DNA of 64,000 bases from Alicyclobacillus hesperidum. Its GTDB lineage: Bacteria > Bacillota > Bacilli > Alicyclobacillales > Alicyclobacillaceae. The position numbers were made by a program, and so were the translations under genes. A model generated the notes under the pieces. That model saw only the letters and a program-made list of their open reading frames with translations, had not been told where the DNA came from and did not search any database. The stretch lies in the NCBI RefSeq assembly GCF_900107035.1, contig NZ_FNOJ01000014.1, forward strand, positions 1 through 64,000, written 5' to 3'. The stretch's first letter is position 1. Every line of letters begins with the position of its first letter. Positions 7,320 to 18,515 of this stretch are shown here, in pieces.

Positions 7320-9218
7320 TCAGCGATTGAGCAAGCTACCGGTATACCGCAGCAACTCGTTTGCGCAGACCGAGCAATATCCGTGTTCGTCGATCAACCG
7401 TGCGGTTACCTCGTTGATCTTTTTCAACTGCGTTTCGTCCGGCGTCTTGGAGGAAGTCGTAATCTTGACGACGTCTTTCAAGTCCGCAAACAGCTTCTTT
7501 TCGATCGCTTCGCGCAACCGCTCGTGCGAATGATAATCAAACCGCTTGCCACGGCGGGCATACGTAGATATACGAATCAAAATTTCCTCGCGGAACGCCC
7601 GTTTCGCATTTTCCGAAATGCCGATCTGCTCCTCAATGGAACGCATCAACTTTTCGTCGGGATCGATCTCCTCGCCTGTCAAGGGGTCCTTCAGTTTTTG
7701 CCAGTTGCAATATGCCTCGACGTTATCGAGGTAGTTATCAAGCAGGGTCTTTGCCGATTCCTCAAACGAATAGACGAACGCCTTTTGCACTTCCGTCTTC
7801 GCCATCTCGTCGTATTCACGCCGCGCCATGGCGATAAAATTGAGCAGCCGTTCGCGATCCTCCGCCGAGATCGACGGATGTTGATCGAGGCCATCCTTGA
7901 TTGCGCGCAAGACGTCGAGCGCATTGATGCACTGCGTATCACGGCGAATGAGCGCTGTGGATATGCGGTTGATGATGTAGCGCGGATCGAGCCCGGACAT
8001 ACCCTCGTCGGGGAACTCTGAGCGAAGTTCCTTGACGTCTGCTTCCTTCATCCCTTCCACAGTCTGGCCATTGTACAAGTAAAGCTTCTTCAATAGATCG
8101 ACGCCCTGCTTCTTCGATTCCTTCAGCCGGGTAAGAATCGAGAAAATTGCAGCCGTGCGCAGGGCGTGGGGCGCGATATGCACATGCTTCAAGTCACTCT
8201 GTTGAACCAGTTTCTCGTAAATTTTGACTTCATCATCGACGCGCAGGTTATAGGGCACAGGCATGACAATCATGCGCGATTGTAAAGCCTCGTTCTTTTT
8301 GTTGGAGACAAATGCGCGATATTCCGCCTCATTGGTATGTGCGACGATCATTTCGTCGGCCGAAATCAAGGCAAAACGGCCAGCCTTAAAATTGCCTTCC
8401 TGCGTAAGGCTAAGTAAGTGCCACAGGAATTTCTCGTCACACTTCAGCATCTCTTGGAACTCCATCAGACCGCGGTTGGCCTTGTTCAATTCGCCATCAA
8501 AACGATACGCCCGCGGATCGGACTCGGAACCGTACTCCGTGATTGTCGAAAAGTCGATGCTGCCGGTGAGGTCGGCGATGTCTTGCGACTTTGGATCGGA
8601 CGGGCTGAATGTGCCGATACCGACGCGCCGCTCCTCCGACAGCAAGACGCGTTCGACAGGCACTTGCTCGATCCGCCCGCCGAACTCCTCATCGAGCCGC
8701 ATGCGGCAACTTGGGCAGAGATTGCCTTCGATGCGAACGCCATACTCCGCCTCAAACTCACTGCGCAGTTCCTGTGGAATCAAGTGAAGTGGTTCCTCGT
8801 GCATCGGGCAATCGGCAATTGCGTAGACGGCGCCAGAAGGTGTGCGCGAATAGCGTTCAAGCCCGCGTTTTAGCATCGTGACGATGGTCGACTTGCCGCC
8901 GCTTACGGGGCCCATTAAGAGAAGGATCCGTTTCCGGACATCGGTCCGCCGGGCTGCAGCGTGGAAATATTCCTCGACAAGGCGCTCAAGCGTCGCCGAC
9001 AGTCCATACATTTCCCTTTCGAAAAATAGGTAATGATGGTTGCCGTCGGCGTCCGTCTCAATACCCTCAGAGGCAATCATGTCATAAATTCGAGCATGGG
9101 CCGTCTTGACAACATCGGGGTTCTCGCGAACGATTTCCAGGTAATCAGCAAACGTTCCTTTCCAACGCAGAGCTTCTTCCTCCGCGCGATACGAGTTCAG
9201 TCGGTCAAGAAAACTCAT
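7320..9218 (-). CDS. prkA: PrkA AAA+ serine protein kinase
   Basis: A 632-residue protein, the family's usual length. It has an AAA+ module with Walker A GPVSGGKS (103-110), a cysteine cluster (CPMHEE and NLCPSCRMRLDEEFGG) likely to bind metal, and the PrkA C-terminal domain. In Bacillus, PrkA is tied to sporulation through SigK and Hpr control, and family members have been reported to act as AAA+ proteases as well as kinases. The start at 9218 is preferred over the frame's first ATG at 9296 because GGAGGAGGAT lies nine bases before it and MSFLDRLNSYR is the conserved N-terminus. First gene of the operon with yhbH and spoVR. Confidence 0.96.
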   Translation of the reverse strand: MSFLDRLNSYRAEEEALRWKGTFADYLEIVRENPDVVKTAHARIYDMIASEGIETDADGNHHYLFFEREMYGLSATLERLVEEYFHAAARRTDVRKRILLLMGPVSGGKSTIVTMLKRGLERYSRTPSGAVYAIADCPMHEEPLHLIPQELRSEFEAEYGVRIEGNLCPSCRMRLDEEFGGRIEQVPVERVLLSEERRVGIGTFSPSDPKSQDIADLTGSIDFSTITEYGSESDPRAYRFDGELNKANRGLMEFQEMLKCDEKFLWHLLSLTQEGNFKAGRFALISADEMIVAHTNEAEYRAFVSNKKNEALQSRMIVMPVPYNLRVDDEVKIYEKLVQQSDLKHVHIAPHALRTAAIFSILTRLKESKKQGVDLLKKLYLYNGQTVEGMKEADVKELRSEFPDEGMSGLDPRYIINRISTALIRRDTQCINALDVLRAIKDGLDQHPSISAEDRERLLNFIAMARREYDEMAKTEVQKAFVYSFEESAKTLLDNYLDNVEAYCNWQKLKDPLTGEEIDPDEKLMRSIEEQIGISENAKRAFREEILIRISTYARRGKRFDYHSHERLREAIEKKLFADLKDVVKITTSSKTPDETQLKKINEVTARLIDEHGYCSVCANELLRYTGSLLNR

Positions 9219-9516
9219 GGTCCCATCCTCCTCCAGGATCGGTTGCACGTCTTCTCGCCTGAAGCGACCTGCAACAGACTGGACGCCTTTGTTCATCCTA
9301 TTCCGTTTTGGCTTGCCAACATGCCCATGCTGTCAGTTTTGGGCCAGTCCTGGCATCTCTTTTGCAAAGGACGCATACAGAGGTGAGAAATTTCGCCGCT
9401 ACGGCTTTTCATCAATAAGGCGATTTCGGTATGGTTTGCATCGTAGAACAGTTGTCTGAGATCGTTTATAGTTAAGCGGGCTGTCGATCTATTCAATCGT
9501 TGACAAGGGGTATGAG

Positions 9517-10725
9517 ATGAAGGCAAACACAAGACATGTTCGACTCGCACTGATGTTAGCCATGTTTTCCGGGCTTGGGCCGTTCACCTTTGACATGTAT
9601 CTCCCTTCATTCCCGCAAATGGTGAAATTCTTTGCGACGAGCGCCTCAACCGTTCAGGTCAGCTTGACAGCCTGCCTCTTGGGACTCGCACTTGGCCAGA
9701 TCACCATGGGCGCATTAAGTGATGTTCACGGCAGACGCAAACCTCTTATCATCGCGATGGTGATGTATTGCCTCTCGTCGCTCGCGTGTGCCGTAGCACC
9801 CAATATCGGCGTGTTCATCGCTTTGCGCTTCGTTCAGGGATTCGCCGTATCCGCGGGTACCATTGCAAGCGCGATTGCACGCGACACATACAACGGTACG
9901 GAATTGACAAAGTTCTTTTCGCTCATCAGCGTCATGAGCAGCGTTGCACCGTTGCTCGCACCACTTGCGGGAAGCGCGATCATTTCGTTTACGAAATGGG
10001 AAGGCGTATTCTACTTATTGGCCATCCTCGGTTTCATTCTTTCGATCGCGACCACCTGGCGGTTGAAGGAGACTTTACCTGAAGACAAGCGCATCCACAG
10101 CAATATTGGACAGATGGTTGGCAACTTCAAGACACTCTTAGGCAATCGGGTATTTATGGGCTACGTATTGGCACAAGGGTTTATGTTGGGCGGCGTGTTT
10201 GCATACGTCGCGGGAACCCCGTTTGTGTACCAAAAGATTTACGGCGTTTCGCCGCAGGTATTCTCTATGCTCTTCGCACTAAACGGGATCGTGCTCATTA
10301 CAGCATCCCAAGTTGTACGCAAGCTGGCGGGACGCATGCCCGAACACCGCATTCTCCATTTCGGTCTTGGTCTGTCCTTTGCAGCAACTGTCGCCGTGCT
10401 CGTCGTCATATGGGCTCATGGCCCGTTGTTTACACTCGTCATTCCACTCGTCTGTTATGTCGCGGCCATGGGCACGATTGGCCCGGTTTCGTTTACGCTG
10501 GCCATGGCGTCACAAGGCCATATCGCCGGTAGCGCCTCTGCACTTCTTGGCGTCATTCCTTTTCTGTTAGGATGTATCAGTTCGCCGCTCGTTGGCATCG
10601 CAGGTGAGTATTCGGCCGTGCCGCTGGGGGTCATTCTTTTTATGGCGAGTGTACTTGCGATGAGCTCCTACATGTGGCTAAGCGCAAGGAGGAACACGGA
10701 CGTATCGACGGCAGCGTCGATGTAA
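9517..10725 (+). CDS. Bcr/CflA-family multidrug efflux MFS transporter
   Basis: A 402-residue, 12-helix major facilitator. The N-terminal pattern FTFDMYLPSFPQM and the loop-2 motif GALSDVHGRRKPL, followed by RFVQGFAVSAG, are those of Bcr/CflA (DHA1) drug:H+ antiporters. ATG start with AAGGGG six bases upstream. It appears monocistronic apart from a possible small gene behind it. The divergent gap to prkA (9219-9516, 297 bases) holds the promoters of both genes, but I could not point to convincing -35/-10 pairs there. Substrate cannot be predicted. Confidence 0.92.
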   Translation: MKANTRHVRLALMLAMFSGLGPFTFDMYLPSFPQMVKFFATSASTVQVSLTACLLGLALGQITMGALSDVHGRRKPLIIAMVMYCLSSLACAVAPNIGVFIALRFVQGFAVSAGTIASAIARDTYNGTELTKFFSLISVMSSVAPLLAPLAGSAIISFTKWEGVFYLLAILGFILSIATTWRLKETLPEDKRIHSNIGQMVGNFKTLLGNRVFMGYVLAQGFMLGGVFAYVAGTPFVYQKIYGVSPQVFSMLFALNGIVLITASQVVRKLAGRMPEHRILHFGLGLSFAATVAVLVVIWAHGPLFTLVIPLVCYVAAMGTIGPVSFTLAMASQGHIAGSASALLGVIPFLLGCISSPLVGIAGEYSAVPLGVILFMASVLAMSSYMWLSARRNTDVSTAASM

Positions 10726-10815
10726 AAGGTGTATACATCCTCATTGCCAGGAAGCATGGCAAAGCGATTCGCCGAGCACACTATGGCATCATGTGTGTCA
10801 AGGAGTGTGCCGATC

Positions 10816-10986
10816 ATGACAACGGGTAAAGAGCGTGAAGGACGGAACAAAATCCAGGATATGACCATCGCCTTAACCGGTTCCGACTCGGTACAAAAGG
10901 ACAAACGGTACCATGAACCGACGGACAGCACGGTCAAGGCGATGGACGGGAATTGGCGAGAACAAGAGAAAAGAAAACACCAATAA
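10816..10986 (+). CDS. possible small hydrophilic protein (56 residues)
   Basis: ATG with AAGGAG ten bases upstream, then 56 codons to TAA at 10984. The product is very polar (MTTGKEREGRNKIQDM at the start, REQEKRKHQ at the end), has no cysteine or membrane segment, and resembles no family I recognise. It lies between the Bcr-like transporter (same strand, 90 bp upstream) and the convergent esterase gene (8 bp away). The good ribosome site and its tight fit argue for a real gene; short length argues caution. Confidence 0.42.
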   Translation: MTTGKEREGRNKIQDMTIALTGSDSVQKDKRYHEPTDSTVKAMDGNWREQEKRKHQ

Positions 10987-10994
10987 AAGAAGGA

Positions 10995-11723
10995 TTATCG
11001 ATCCCGGTTCGCAAGCCAGATGAGCGCGTCCGGGATTTGCTTTTGCCACACGCCCCAGATGTGATTGCCGGGACCGACGCGATAGGTAATATCGGCACCG
11101 CGATCGATCAAAAGGTCTCGCATGGACTGGTTGTACGACAAAAAGTCGTAAACGCCCGACGGCGTCTGCGCCTGAGCTTCCTCGTCACCAATGAACATAT
11201 ACGCAGCTAACCGCGACAAATCCGGCTCTTGTTCAATCCGCCTTTGATACTCCGGAAAATACGCGCCAGAGAACAAAATCGTCCGATGAAACCACTGCGG
11301 ATACGTCAATACGAAACTGAGTGTCGCGACCGCTCCCAGCGAAATTCCTGCCATATAGCGAGCGTGATCGTCCATTGGATACATCGCGTCTAGGTACGGA
11401 ATGCATTCCTCGGCGACGAACTGCAGATACTGGCGATGGCGTTTGCCGTCCATGGCGTAGTCGTCGCGCCGCTTGTCCAAATTCACGGCGATCCCGACGA
11501 TGTAAAACGGAGGCAGTTGCCCTTGGGACATCAATTGGTGGGCAATGGTCGCCGTTCTGCCGTGCGTAAAAAACTCAATCCCGTCGTGGCAATATACGAC
11601 CGGAAGCGGACCGTGTCCCTCGGCAACCGGCGGCACAAAAACCTTAAGGACCCGCTCCTCCCCGCCAAGAGCGCGGCTTGTGATCACATGAGATGCAACT
11701 TTTCGGGGGTGAAGTTCCGACAT
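10995..11723 (-). CDS. esterase, enterochelin-esterase/YbbA-like family
   Basis: A 242-residue alpha/beta hydrolase of the putative esterase (esterase D/IroE-like) family. VVYCHDGIEFF is the strand-turn near the oxyanion hole, the nucleophile is Ser in GISLGAVAT, and GNHIWGVWQKQ near the end supplies the catalytic His. No signal peptide, so cytoplasmic. The start at 11723 has AAGGAGG ten bases upstream; an in-frame ATG at 11789 has none. Divergent from the pyruvate dehydrogenase operon. Substrate unknown. Confidence 0.85.
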   Translation of the reverse strand: MSELHPRKVASHVITSRALGGEERVLKVFVPPVAEGHGPLPVVYCHDGIEFFTHGRTATIAHQLMSQGQLPPFYIVGIAVNLDKRRDDYAMDGKRHRQYLQFVAEECIPYLDAMYPMDDHARYMAGISLGAVATLSFVLTYPQWFHRTILFSGAYFPEYQRRIEQEPDLSRLAAYMFIGDEEAQAQTPSGVYDFLSYNQSMRDLLIDRGADITYRVGPGNHIWGVWQKQIPDALIWLANRDR

Positions 11724-11789
11724 CGTTCGCCAGCCTCCTTGTGACGCCGTGCGATCGCGCCAAATCGTCTGTGAAAGCGCTGTACACAA

Positions 11790-11825
11790 CTGTTATACTC
11801 GTAAAGCAAGCTTATTCTATAACAG
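11790..11825. promoter_or_regulatory. 8-bp inverted repeat between the esterase gene and pdhA
   Basis: CTGTTATA at 11790-11797 is matched by TATAACAG at 11818-11825, with 20 bases between. It lies in the divergent control region; the left arm includes a TATACT. It could be an operator for either unit or chance; no known regulator is assigned. Confidence 0.35.
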
Positions 11826-11840
11826 AACATTTCGCGCTGA

Positions 11841-13001
<1,161 letters not shown>

Positions 13002-13982
13002 ATGGCGCAAATGACGATGATTCAAGCAATCACGCACGCGCTCGACCTCGAGTTAGCGCGCGACGAACGCGTGCTCGTGTTTGGTGAAGACGTAGGTAAC
13101 AACGGCGGCGTGTTCCGCGCGACAGAAGGGCTACAGAAGAAATACGGCGCAGATCGCGTCTTTGATACACCGCTGGCGGAAAGCGGCATTATTGGGCTGG
13201 CGAACGGCTTGGCCATTCAAGGATTTCGTCCTGTTCCAGAAATTCAGTTCTTCGGCTTCGTTTTTGAGGCCTTCGACCAAATCGCAGGACAACTTGCACG
13301 CACGCGGTACCGCTCGGGCGGCCGCTATACTGCACCTGTGACCATCCGCTCTCCGTTCGGCGGCGGTGTACATACACCCGAAATGCACGCCGACAGTTTG
13401 GAAGGATTGTTCGTGCAGACACCCGGGATCAAAGTGGTTATCCCAAGCAATCCATATGAAGCTAAAGGACTGTTGCTTGCGGCCATTCGCGATCCGGATC
13501 CTGTCATCTTCCTCGAGCATATGAAGTTGTACCGTTCGTTCCGTCAAGAGGTTCCAGAAGACGACTACACCATTCCGCTTGGTGTGGCGAATGTCGTACG
13601 CGAAGGTAAGGATGCGACCGTGATCGCCTACGGTGCAATGGTTGGTGTTGCGCAAAAGGCTGCTGAACAATGGTCGAAAGAAAAAGGGTTCGAAGCCGAA
13701 GTCATCGACTTGCGTACCATCAGCCCTATCGACATCGACACGATTGTCAAGTCGATTCAGAAGACAAATCGTGCTATTGTCGTGCAGGAAGCACAGCGTT
13801 CGGCTGGTGCCGCGGCGGAGATTGTCGCTCAGATCAACGAGCAAGCCATCTATCATCTGGAGGCTCCTGTGCTGCGTGCGACGCCGCCTGACACCGTCTA
13901 TCCGTTTGGCATGATCGAAGACGAATGGTTGCCGACGCCGCAATACGTCGTCGATACGCTTAACAAAGTGATGACGCTTTAA
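13002..13982 (+). CDS. pdhB: pyruvate dehydrogenase E1 component, beta subunit
   Basis: A 326-residue transketolase-like beta subunit. It contains [17 protein letters not shown] and [17 protein letters not shown], the conserved TPP-pocket segments, and the C-terminal transketolase domain. ATG directly follows the pdhA stop codon (TAAATG), with GAGGGGG ribosome site inside pdhA, implying coupled, stoichiometric translation. Forms the alpha2beta2 E1 with PdhA. Confidence 0.95.
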   Translation: MAQMTMIQAITHALDLELARDERVLVFGEDVGNNGGVFRATEGLQKKYGADRVFDTPLAESGIIGLANGLAIQGFRPVPEIQFFGFVFEAFDQIAGQLARTRYRSGGRYTAPVTIRSPFGGGVHTPEMHADSLEGLFVQTPGIKVVIPSNPYEAKGLLLAAIRDPDPVIFLEHMKLYRSFRQEVPEDDYTIPLGVANVVREGKDATVIAYGAMVGVAQKAAEQWSKEKGFEAEVIDLRTISPIDIDTIVKSIQKTNRAIVVQEAQRSAGAAAEIVAQINEQAIYHLEAPVLRATPPDTVYPFGMIEDEWLPTPQYVVDTLNKVMTL

Positions 13983-13999
13983 TTTTTGGAGGTGATCGA

Positions 14000-15280
14000 A
14001 TGGCTCTGTTTGAATTCGGCTTGCCCGAGTTAGGTGAAGGTCTGCACGAGGGCCGCATCAGCAAATGGCTGGTCAAACCCGGTGACCAAATTCAGGAGGA
14101 CGACGCTGTCGCCGAAATCGAAAACGACAAATCGCTGGTCGAGTTGCCCTCCCCTGTCAGTGGCAAGATCGCAGAGATCAAGGTGCCGGAAGGAACGACC
14201 TGCGTCGTTGGCGACATCATCCTGACGATTGAAGTCGAAGGTGATGCACCGGCAGCCGCCCCGCCGCAACAACAGTCCGCACCTGAGGCTGCGACTGCGC
14301 AAGCCCAGCCGGCACCTGTGTCAACACAGCCAGTGGCGGGTGCAACTACAACGGCACAAAGTGCTGCACAGCAGGTACTTGCAACGCCCGGAGTGCGCCG
14401 TTATGCCCGCGAGGCTGGCGTCGATATTCGTGCAGTGCAAGGAACAGGAAACAACGGAAAAGTGACGAAAGAAGACATTGACCGTGCGAAATCGGGTGCG
14501 CAACCAACACCAGTCGAAGCCTCGACAAGTGTGGATTCTGCGCCGACGACGCAAGGTGCCGTATCCGTCACAGGCGATGAAGTCGAAGAACGTGTGCCGT
14601 TGCCGATGATCCGACAGGCGATTGCACGTGCGATGGTCAAGAGCAAGTATACGGCTCCACACGTCACCCTGATGGACGAGGTAGACGTGACGGAACTCGT
14701 GAAACTGCGCAAGGAAATCAAGCCGATTGCGGAACAGCGCGGCGTCAAAATCACATACTTGCCGTTCATCGTCAAGGCGTTGATTGCAGCACTGCGGACA
14801 AAGCCACAGTTGAATTCGACGTACGACGAGGAAAAGCAGGAGCTCATTCTTAAGCACTACTACCACATTGGCATTGCGACAGACACGGATCGTGGGTTGC
14901 TCGTGCCAGTGGTTCGTCACGCCGATAAGAAGAACATGTGGACAATTGCTGAGGAGATCAACGATCTCGCCACACGCGGACGCGCCGGCAAATTGACGCC
15001 AGCTGAAATGCGCGGAAGTACGATTTCCATCACCAACATCGGCTCTGCCGGCGGCATGTTCTTCACGCCCATTATCAATTATCCGGAAGTGGCAATTCTC
15101 GGCGTCGGACGTATTACGGAAAAGCCGGTCATCCGCAATGGAGAATTTGCAGTTGGTCAAATGATGTCGCTCTCACTCAGCTTCGACCACCGCGTGATCG
15201 ACGGTGCACTCGGTCAACAGTTCGTCAACGACATCAAGCGCATGCTGGAAAATCCGCGCTTGTTGCTCCTGGAGGTGTAA
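14000..15280 (+). CDS. pdhC: dihydrolipoamide acetyltransferase (E2) of pyruvate dehydrogenase
   Basis: A 426-residue E2. One lipoyl domain (1-78, lipoylated Lys44 in ENDKS), an Ala/Pro/Gln-rich linker (85-125), a peripheral-subunit-binding domain (about 128-162, with [15 protein letters not shown]), a second linker, and the catalytic 2-oxoacid dehydrogenase acyltransferase domain with SFDHRVIDG (His397, Asp401). It moves acetyl groups from E1 to CoA and forms the core of the complex. GGAGGTG lies five bases before the ATG. The single lipoyl domain is usual in Firmicutes. Confidence 0.96.
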   Translation: MALFEFGLPELGEGLHEGRISKWLVKPGDQIQEDDAVAEIENDKSLVELPSPVSGKIAEIKVPEGTTCVVGDIILTIEVEGDAPAAAPPQQQSAPEAATAQAQPAPVSTQPVAGATTTAQSAAQQVLATPGVRRYAREAGVDIRAVQGTGNNGKVTKEDIDRAKSGAQPTPVEASTSVDSAPTTQGAVSVTGDEVEERVPLPMIRQAIARAMVKSKYTAPHVTLMDEVDVTELVKLRKEIKPIAEQRGVKITYLPFIVKALIAALRTKPQLNSTYDEEKQELILKHYYHIGIATDTDRGLLVPVVRHADKKNMWTIAEEINDLATRGRAGKLTPAEMRGSTISITNIGSAGGMFFTPIINYPEVAILGVGRITEKPVIRNGEFAVGQMMSLSLSFDHRVIDGALGQQFVNDIKRMLENPRLLLLEV

Positions 15281-15283
15281 TCC

Positions 15284-16696
15284 ATGGTAGTGGGAGATAT
15301 GTTGGAGGAAGTTGAAGTTCTAGTTATTGGCGCTGGCCCTGGCGGATACGTGGCGGCCATTCGCGCCGCACAACTCGGCAAGTCAGTCACCATCGTCGAC
15401 AAAGCAGAACTCGGCGGCGTGTGTCTCAACCGCGGTTGTATTCCTTCGAAGGCGCTGATTTCTGCGGCTCACCACTATGAGGCCGCGAAAGAGTCGCCGT
15501 TCCCAGGCGTAGAAACGACGGCTGCGCTTGACTTCGCCAAGGTTCAAGCGTGGAAACAAAGCGTTGTCGACAAGATGACCGGTGGCGTCCAACAATTGAT
15601 GAAGGGCAATCGCATTAATGTCATCTCCGGCGAAGCATTTTTTACGAAGCCGAACGAAGTGCGCATTATGCACGAGAATGGCAGCCAACGCATTCAGTTC
15701 CAACAGTGTATTCTGGCGACAGGGTCTCGCCCCATCGAGTTGAAGAACTTGCCGCTAGGCAAGCGCGTGATTGATTCGACTGGCGCGCTCGCGCTTGATC
15801 ACGTTCCGAACCGCCTCGTTGTCGTCGGCGGTGGATACATCGGTATTGAGCTCGGCCAGACATTTGCGAAGTTTGGCAGCCAGGTCACCATCATTGAGGG
15901 TCTGGACAGCATCCTGGCGCTCTTCGACAAGCAAATGGTGCGCTTGGTGGAACGCAACTTGAAGAAGTATAACGTTGAGATCGAAACAAACGCCTTGGCG
16001 CAATCGGTCGAAGAGACGGATGACGCGGTCAAACTCACCTACAAGAACAAAGCTGGCGAGGAAAAGACGATTGAGGCGGATTACATCCTGGTCACCGTTG
16101 GCCGTCGCCCGAACACGGACGATCTGGGTCTTGCCGACGCGGGCATTGAGCTTACCGAGAAGGGCCTCGTCAAAGTGGACGCGCAGTGCCGGACGACGAA
16201 TCCGAATGTCTATGCCATCGGCGATATCGTGCCGGGTGCCGCCCTCGCCCACAAGGCATCGTATGAAGGCAAAGTGGCCGCAGAAGCGATTGCCGGCAAA
16301 CCGAGCATCGTGGACTATCGTTGCATTCCGTCTGTTGTCTTCTCCGATCCGGAGATGGCCTCTGTCGGCTTGTCCGAAGAAGAGGCGAAGAAACAGTACG
16401 GCGATATCGCGGTTGGCCGCTTCCCGTATGCAGCCAACGGCCGGGCGACCGCCCTTAATGCGGACGCTGGTTTTATCAAGCTGATTGCCAACAAGGAAAA
16501 TGGCGTGCTCGTAGGCGCCCAGGTGGTCGGCATCGAAGCGTCCAACTTGATTGCAGAACTTGGCCTCGCCATCGAGATGAGCGCGACGCTCGAAGATATC
16601 GCACTCACCATTCATGCACACCCGACGTTGGGAGAAATGGTGATGGAAGCTGCCGAAGTTGGACTTGGCGAACCCATTCATATCATTACCCGTTAA
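15284..16696 (+). CDS. pdhD: dihydrolipoamide dehydrogenase (E3)
   Basis: A 470-residue FAD disulfide reductase. FAD motif [10 protein letters not shown] (16-25), redox-active Cys47/Cys52 in [16 protein letters not shown] motif [13 protein letters not shown] in the middle, a second FAD motif ending in YAIGD, and the C-terminal HAHPTLGE with the catalytic His-Glu pair of the dimer interface. It reoxidises E2 dihydrolipoamide. ATG at 15284 is six bases after GGAGGTG, three bases beyond the pdhC stop. Last gene of the operon, followed by a strong terminator. Confidence 0.96.
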   Translation: MVVGDMLEEVEVLVIGAGPGGYVAAIRAAQLGKSVTIVDKAELGGVCLNRGCIPSKALISAAHHYEAAKESPFPGVETTAALDFAKVQAWKQSVVDKMTGGVQQLMKGNRINVISGEAFFTKPNEVRIMHENGSQRIQFQQCILATGSRPIELKNLPLGKRVIDSTGALALDHVPNRLVVVGGGYIGIELGQTFAKFGSQVTIIEGLDSILALFDKQMVRLVERNLKKYNVEIETNALAQSVEETDDAVKLTYKNKAGEEKTIEADYILVTVGRRPNTDDLGLADAGIELTEKGLVKVDAQCRTTNPNVYAIGDIVPGAALAHKASYEGKVAAEAIAGKPSIVDYRCIPSVVFSDPEMASVGLSEEEAKKQYGDIAVGRFPYAANGRATALNADAGFIKLIANKENGVLVGAQVVGIEASNLIAELGLAIEMSATLEDIALTIHAHPTLGEMVMEAAEVGLGEPIHIITR

Positions 16697-16700
16697 CAAG

Positions 16701-16740
16701 CATGAAAAAGCTCAGGCCGAAACGCCTGAGCTTTTTCATG
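16701..16740. terminator. bidirectional terminator after pdhD / trmL
   Basis: A perfect 17-bp stem (16701-16717 with 16724-16740) and six-base loop CGAAAC. Each strand ends the stem with a run of five T. It closes pdhABCD on the plus strand and can serve trmL on the minus strand. Confidence 0.93.
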
Positions 16741-16823
16741 CCCTTTATTGTGACGTCGTCATCGCATCTTCGACATATTTCCCGCGCAATAGTTCGACAA
16801 GCCTTGACCTGTTCCCCAAGTCG

Positions 16824-17288
16824 TTACACCATGCCAGAAAAGCCCACCTGTCGCAACGCTTCGAATACAACAACGGCCACAGCATTCGACAAATTTAAGC
16901 TCCGAGCCGCCGCATCTGGAAGCATTGGAATGCGGATTACGTGATCTGGATGTGCCGCAAGCACGTCTTTGGGCAGCCCTTGTGTCTCTTTGCCAAACAC
17001 CAGGAAATCCTCTTGTGTGTATGTGACGTCTGTATACCAATGACCGCCTTGTGTCTCCACGTAATGAAAACGTGCCTGCGGGAACTGCGCCCACAACTCA
17101 TCCAACGAATCGTGATAACGGATATCGAGAAGATGCCAGTAATCGAGACCTGCCCGCTTTAACTGTCGATCATCGGTCGAGAAGCCAAGCGGCCGTACCA
17201 AGTGGAGCGTGCTTCCTGTCACGGCGCAAGTCCTTGCAATATTTCCGGTGTTCGCCGGTATCTCTGGTTCTACGAGAACAATGTGCAT
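16824..17288 (-). CDS. trmL: tRNA (cytidine/uridine-2'-O-)-methyltransferase TrmL
   Basis: A 154-residue SPOUT methyltransferase. MHIVLVEPEIPANTGNIART is the signature N-terminus of the YibK/CspR group, and LVFGKETQGLP plus IPMLPDAAARSLNLSNAVA form the knotted SAM site. It methylates the wobble ribose (position 34) of tRNA-Leu isoacceptors. The amidase gene lies 87 bp upstream on the same strand; a shared transcript is possible. Confidence 0.94.
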   Translation of the reverse strand: MHIVLVEPEIPANTGNIARTCAVTGSTLHLVRPLGFSTDDRQLKRAGLDYWHLLDIRYHDSLDELWAQFPQARFHYVETQGGHWYTDVTYTQEDFLVFGKETQGLPKDVLAAHPDHVIRIPMLPDAAARSLNLSNAVAVVVFEALRQVGFSGMV

Positions 17289-17375
17289 AACGGATGTACC
17301 CCCAAATTCGAGTCCGCAACCAGTCTATCACGGCCTTGGACGAGGGGCCAATGCGAACTGCGCAAAGGACGTCAT

Positions 17376-18362
17376 TCACCCTTTATCCAAGATCGCGATC
17401 TGATCGGGCAAGTGGACAAATGCGTAACGCGTGTTGGGGGTATACGCACGGCTATCGTAATACAAATACGGCCGATGAAAACTATCATCCGTATGAGCGT
17501 TGACTAGAGGTTCACCTGCTGCATCGAATTCTGTGACAATGGTCGTATGGTGATATGTCCCCGAACCGCTCCAATCGTAAAAAATTAAGTCGCCCATTTT
17601 CAAATCGCTCGCCTTCGCGACCACTTGCCCGCCGAGCGCAGACGTGACAACGCCAAAGAGCGCATTCGACGTCGTCCAGCTGTAGCTCCACCGTCCTGTC
17701 CGCGGATCGTTTGTATCCATCCACCATCCCTTATTGACATCCGGCTGTCCCCACATCGGTATCCCACCTGCGTGCAAACACTGCGAGATGAAATTGGTAC
17801 AGTCGTCCTCCAAACGCAGGTATTGAGGATTGGTGGAGTCCCACCAGACGTCGGCGTAACGTATGGCGCGTACCCTATCGTACACACCCTGCCGCCGATT
17901 GCGATCCTGAGGCAACCGTGGGAAGACGTAGTTGCCGCGCGTCTCTTTAACGCTGTCAAACGATCGGCCATCCGTGGTCTCTTCCGCTTGTACAAGCCGC
18001 CATGTATGACCGAGCTGCTGCCACAGTTGGCGGTGCTCGATAGTTCTGCACTCAACCTCGACGACGTTTTGTTTATCTTCATATGTCCAGCACAGTCGTT
18101 CGATGGCTCGCGCATGTACGAGATTCGGCTCTTTGCCCTGGACAAGTTCCCGAACTTCAATTTGCGTGTGAACGCGTAGCAATTGTTTACCTTGTGCTTG
18201 ATACGCACGGTGCTTTCGTTCCGCCAGATGAACCGAGCGCTTCACCCAAGGCTCGTTCGCAGCTGCACCTTTGAGAGCTGCAAAGGATCCCACATCGCGG
18301 GTCAACCAGACGCGTGATCGCGCGTCGAAGTACTGGCGCAATGCTTCAATACAAGAATCCAC
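17376..18362 (-). CDS. amidase-domain protein (Amidase_6 type, NlpC-like)
   Basis: A 328-residue protein. The N-terminal 155 residues are a poorly conserved alpha/beta region. From about 160 it is the Amidase_6 domain: YADVWWDSTNPQY, then DDCTNFISQ with catalytic Cys188, and TYHHTTIV with His271/His272. Members are thought to cleave peptidoglycan peptide bonds and are common in spore formers. No signal peptide is visible, so it may act in the mother cell or leave by another route. GTG start with GAGGTG upstream. Substrate is inferred from the family only. Confidence 0.85.
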   Translation of the reverse strand: MDSCIEALRQYFDARSRVWLTRDVGSFAALKGAAANEPWVKRSVHLAERKHRAYQAQGKQLLRVHTQIEVRELVQGKEPNLVHARAIERLCWTYEDKQNVVEVECRTIEHRQLWQQLGHTWRLVQAEETTDGRSFDSVKETRGNYVFPRLPQDRNRRQGVYDRVRAIRYADVWWDSTNPQYLRLEDDCTNFISQCLHAGGIPMWGQPDVNKGWWMDTNDPRTGRWSYSWTTSNALFGVVTSALGGQVVAKASDLKMGDLIFYDWSGSGTYHHTTIVTEFDAAGEPLVNAHTDDSFHRPYLYYDSRAYTPNTRYAFVHLPDQIAILDKG

Positions 18363-18515
18363 GGCGTCTCACACCTCACTCCTTGCTGGTGCATCATATG
18401 ACAAACGCCGTGCCGCGTTACCTACGGAATGTTCTAAAAACGCAACCTGGCGGCGGTTTGTGATATACTCGCTCAAGAGTGCGTTTTGCAGTATGAAACA
18501 GAGGGGGCGTCCTTT

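Noticed and set aside
9293-9550. 85-residue minus-strand frame overlapping the Bcr-like gene start
   Set aside because: No ribosome site, no recognised pattern, and it covers the promoter region between prkA and the transporter.
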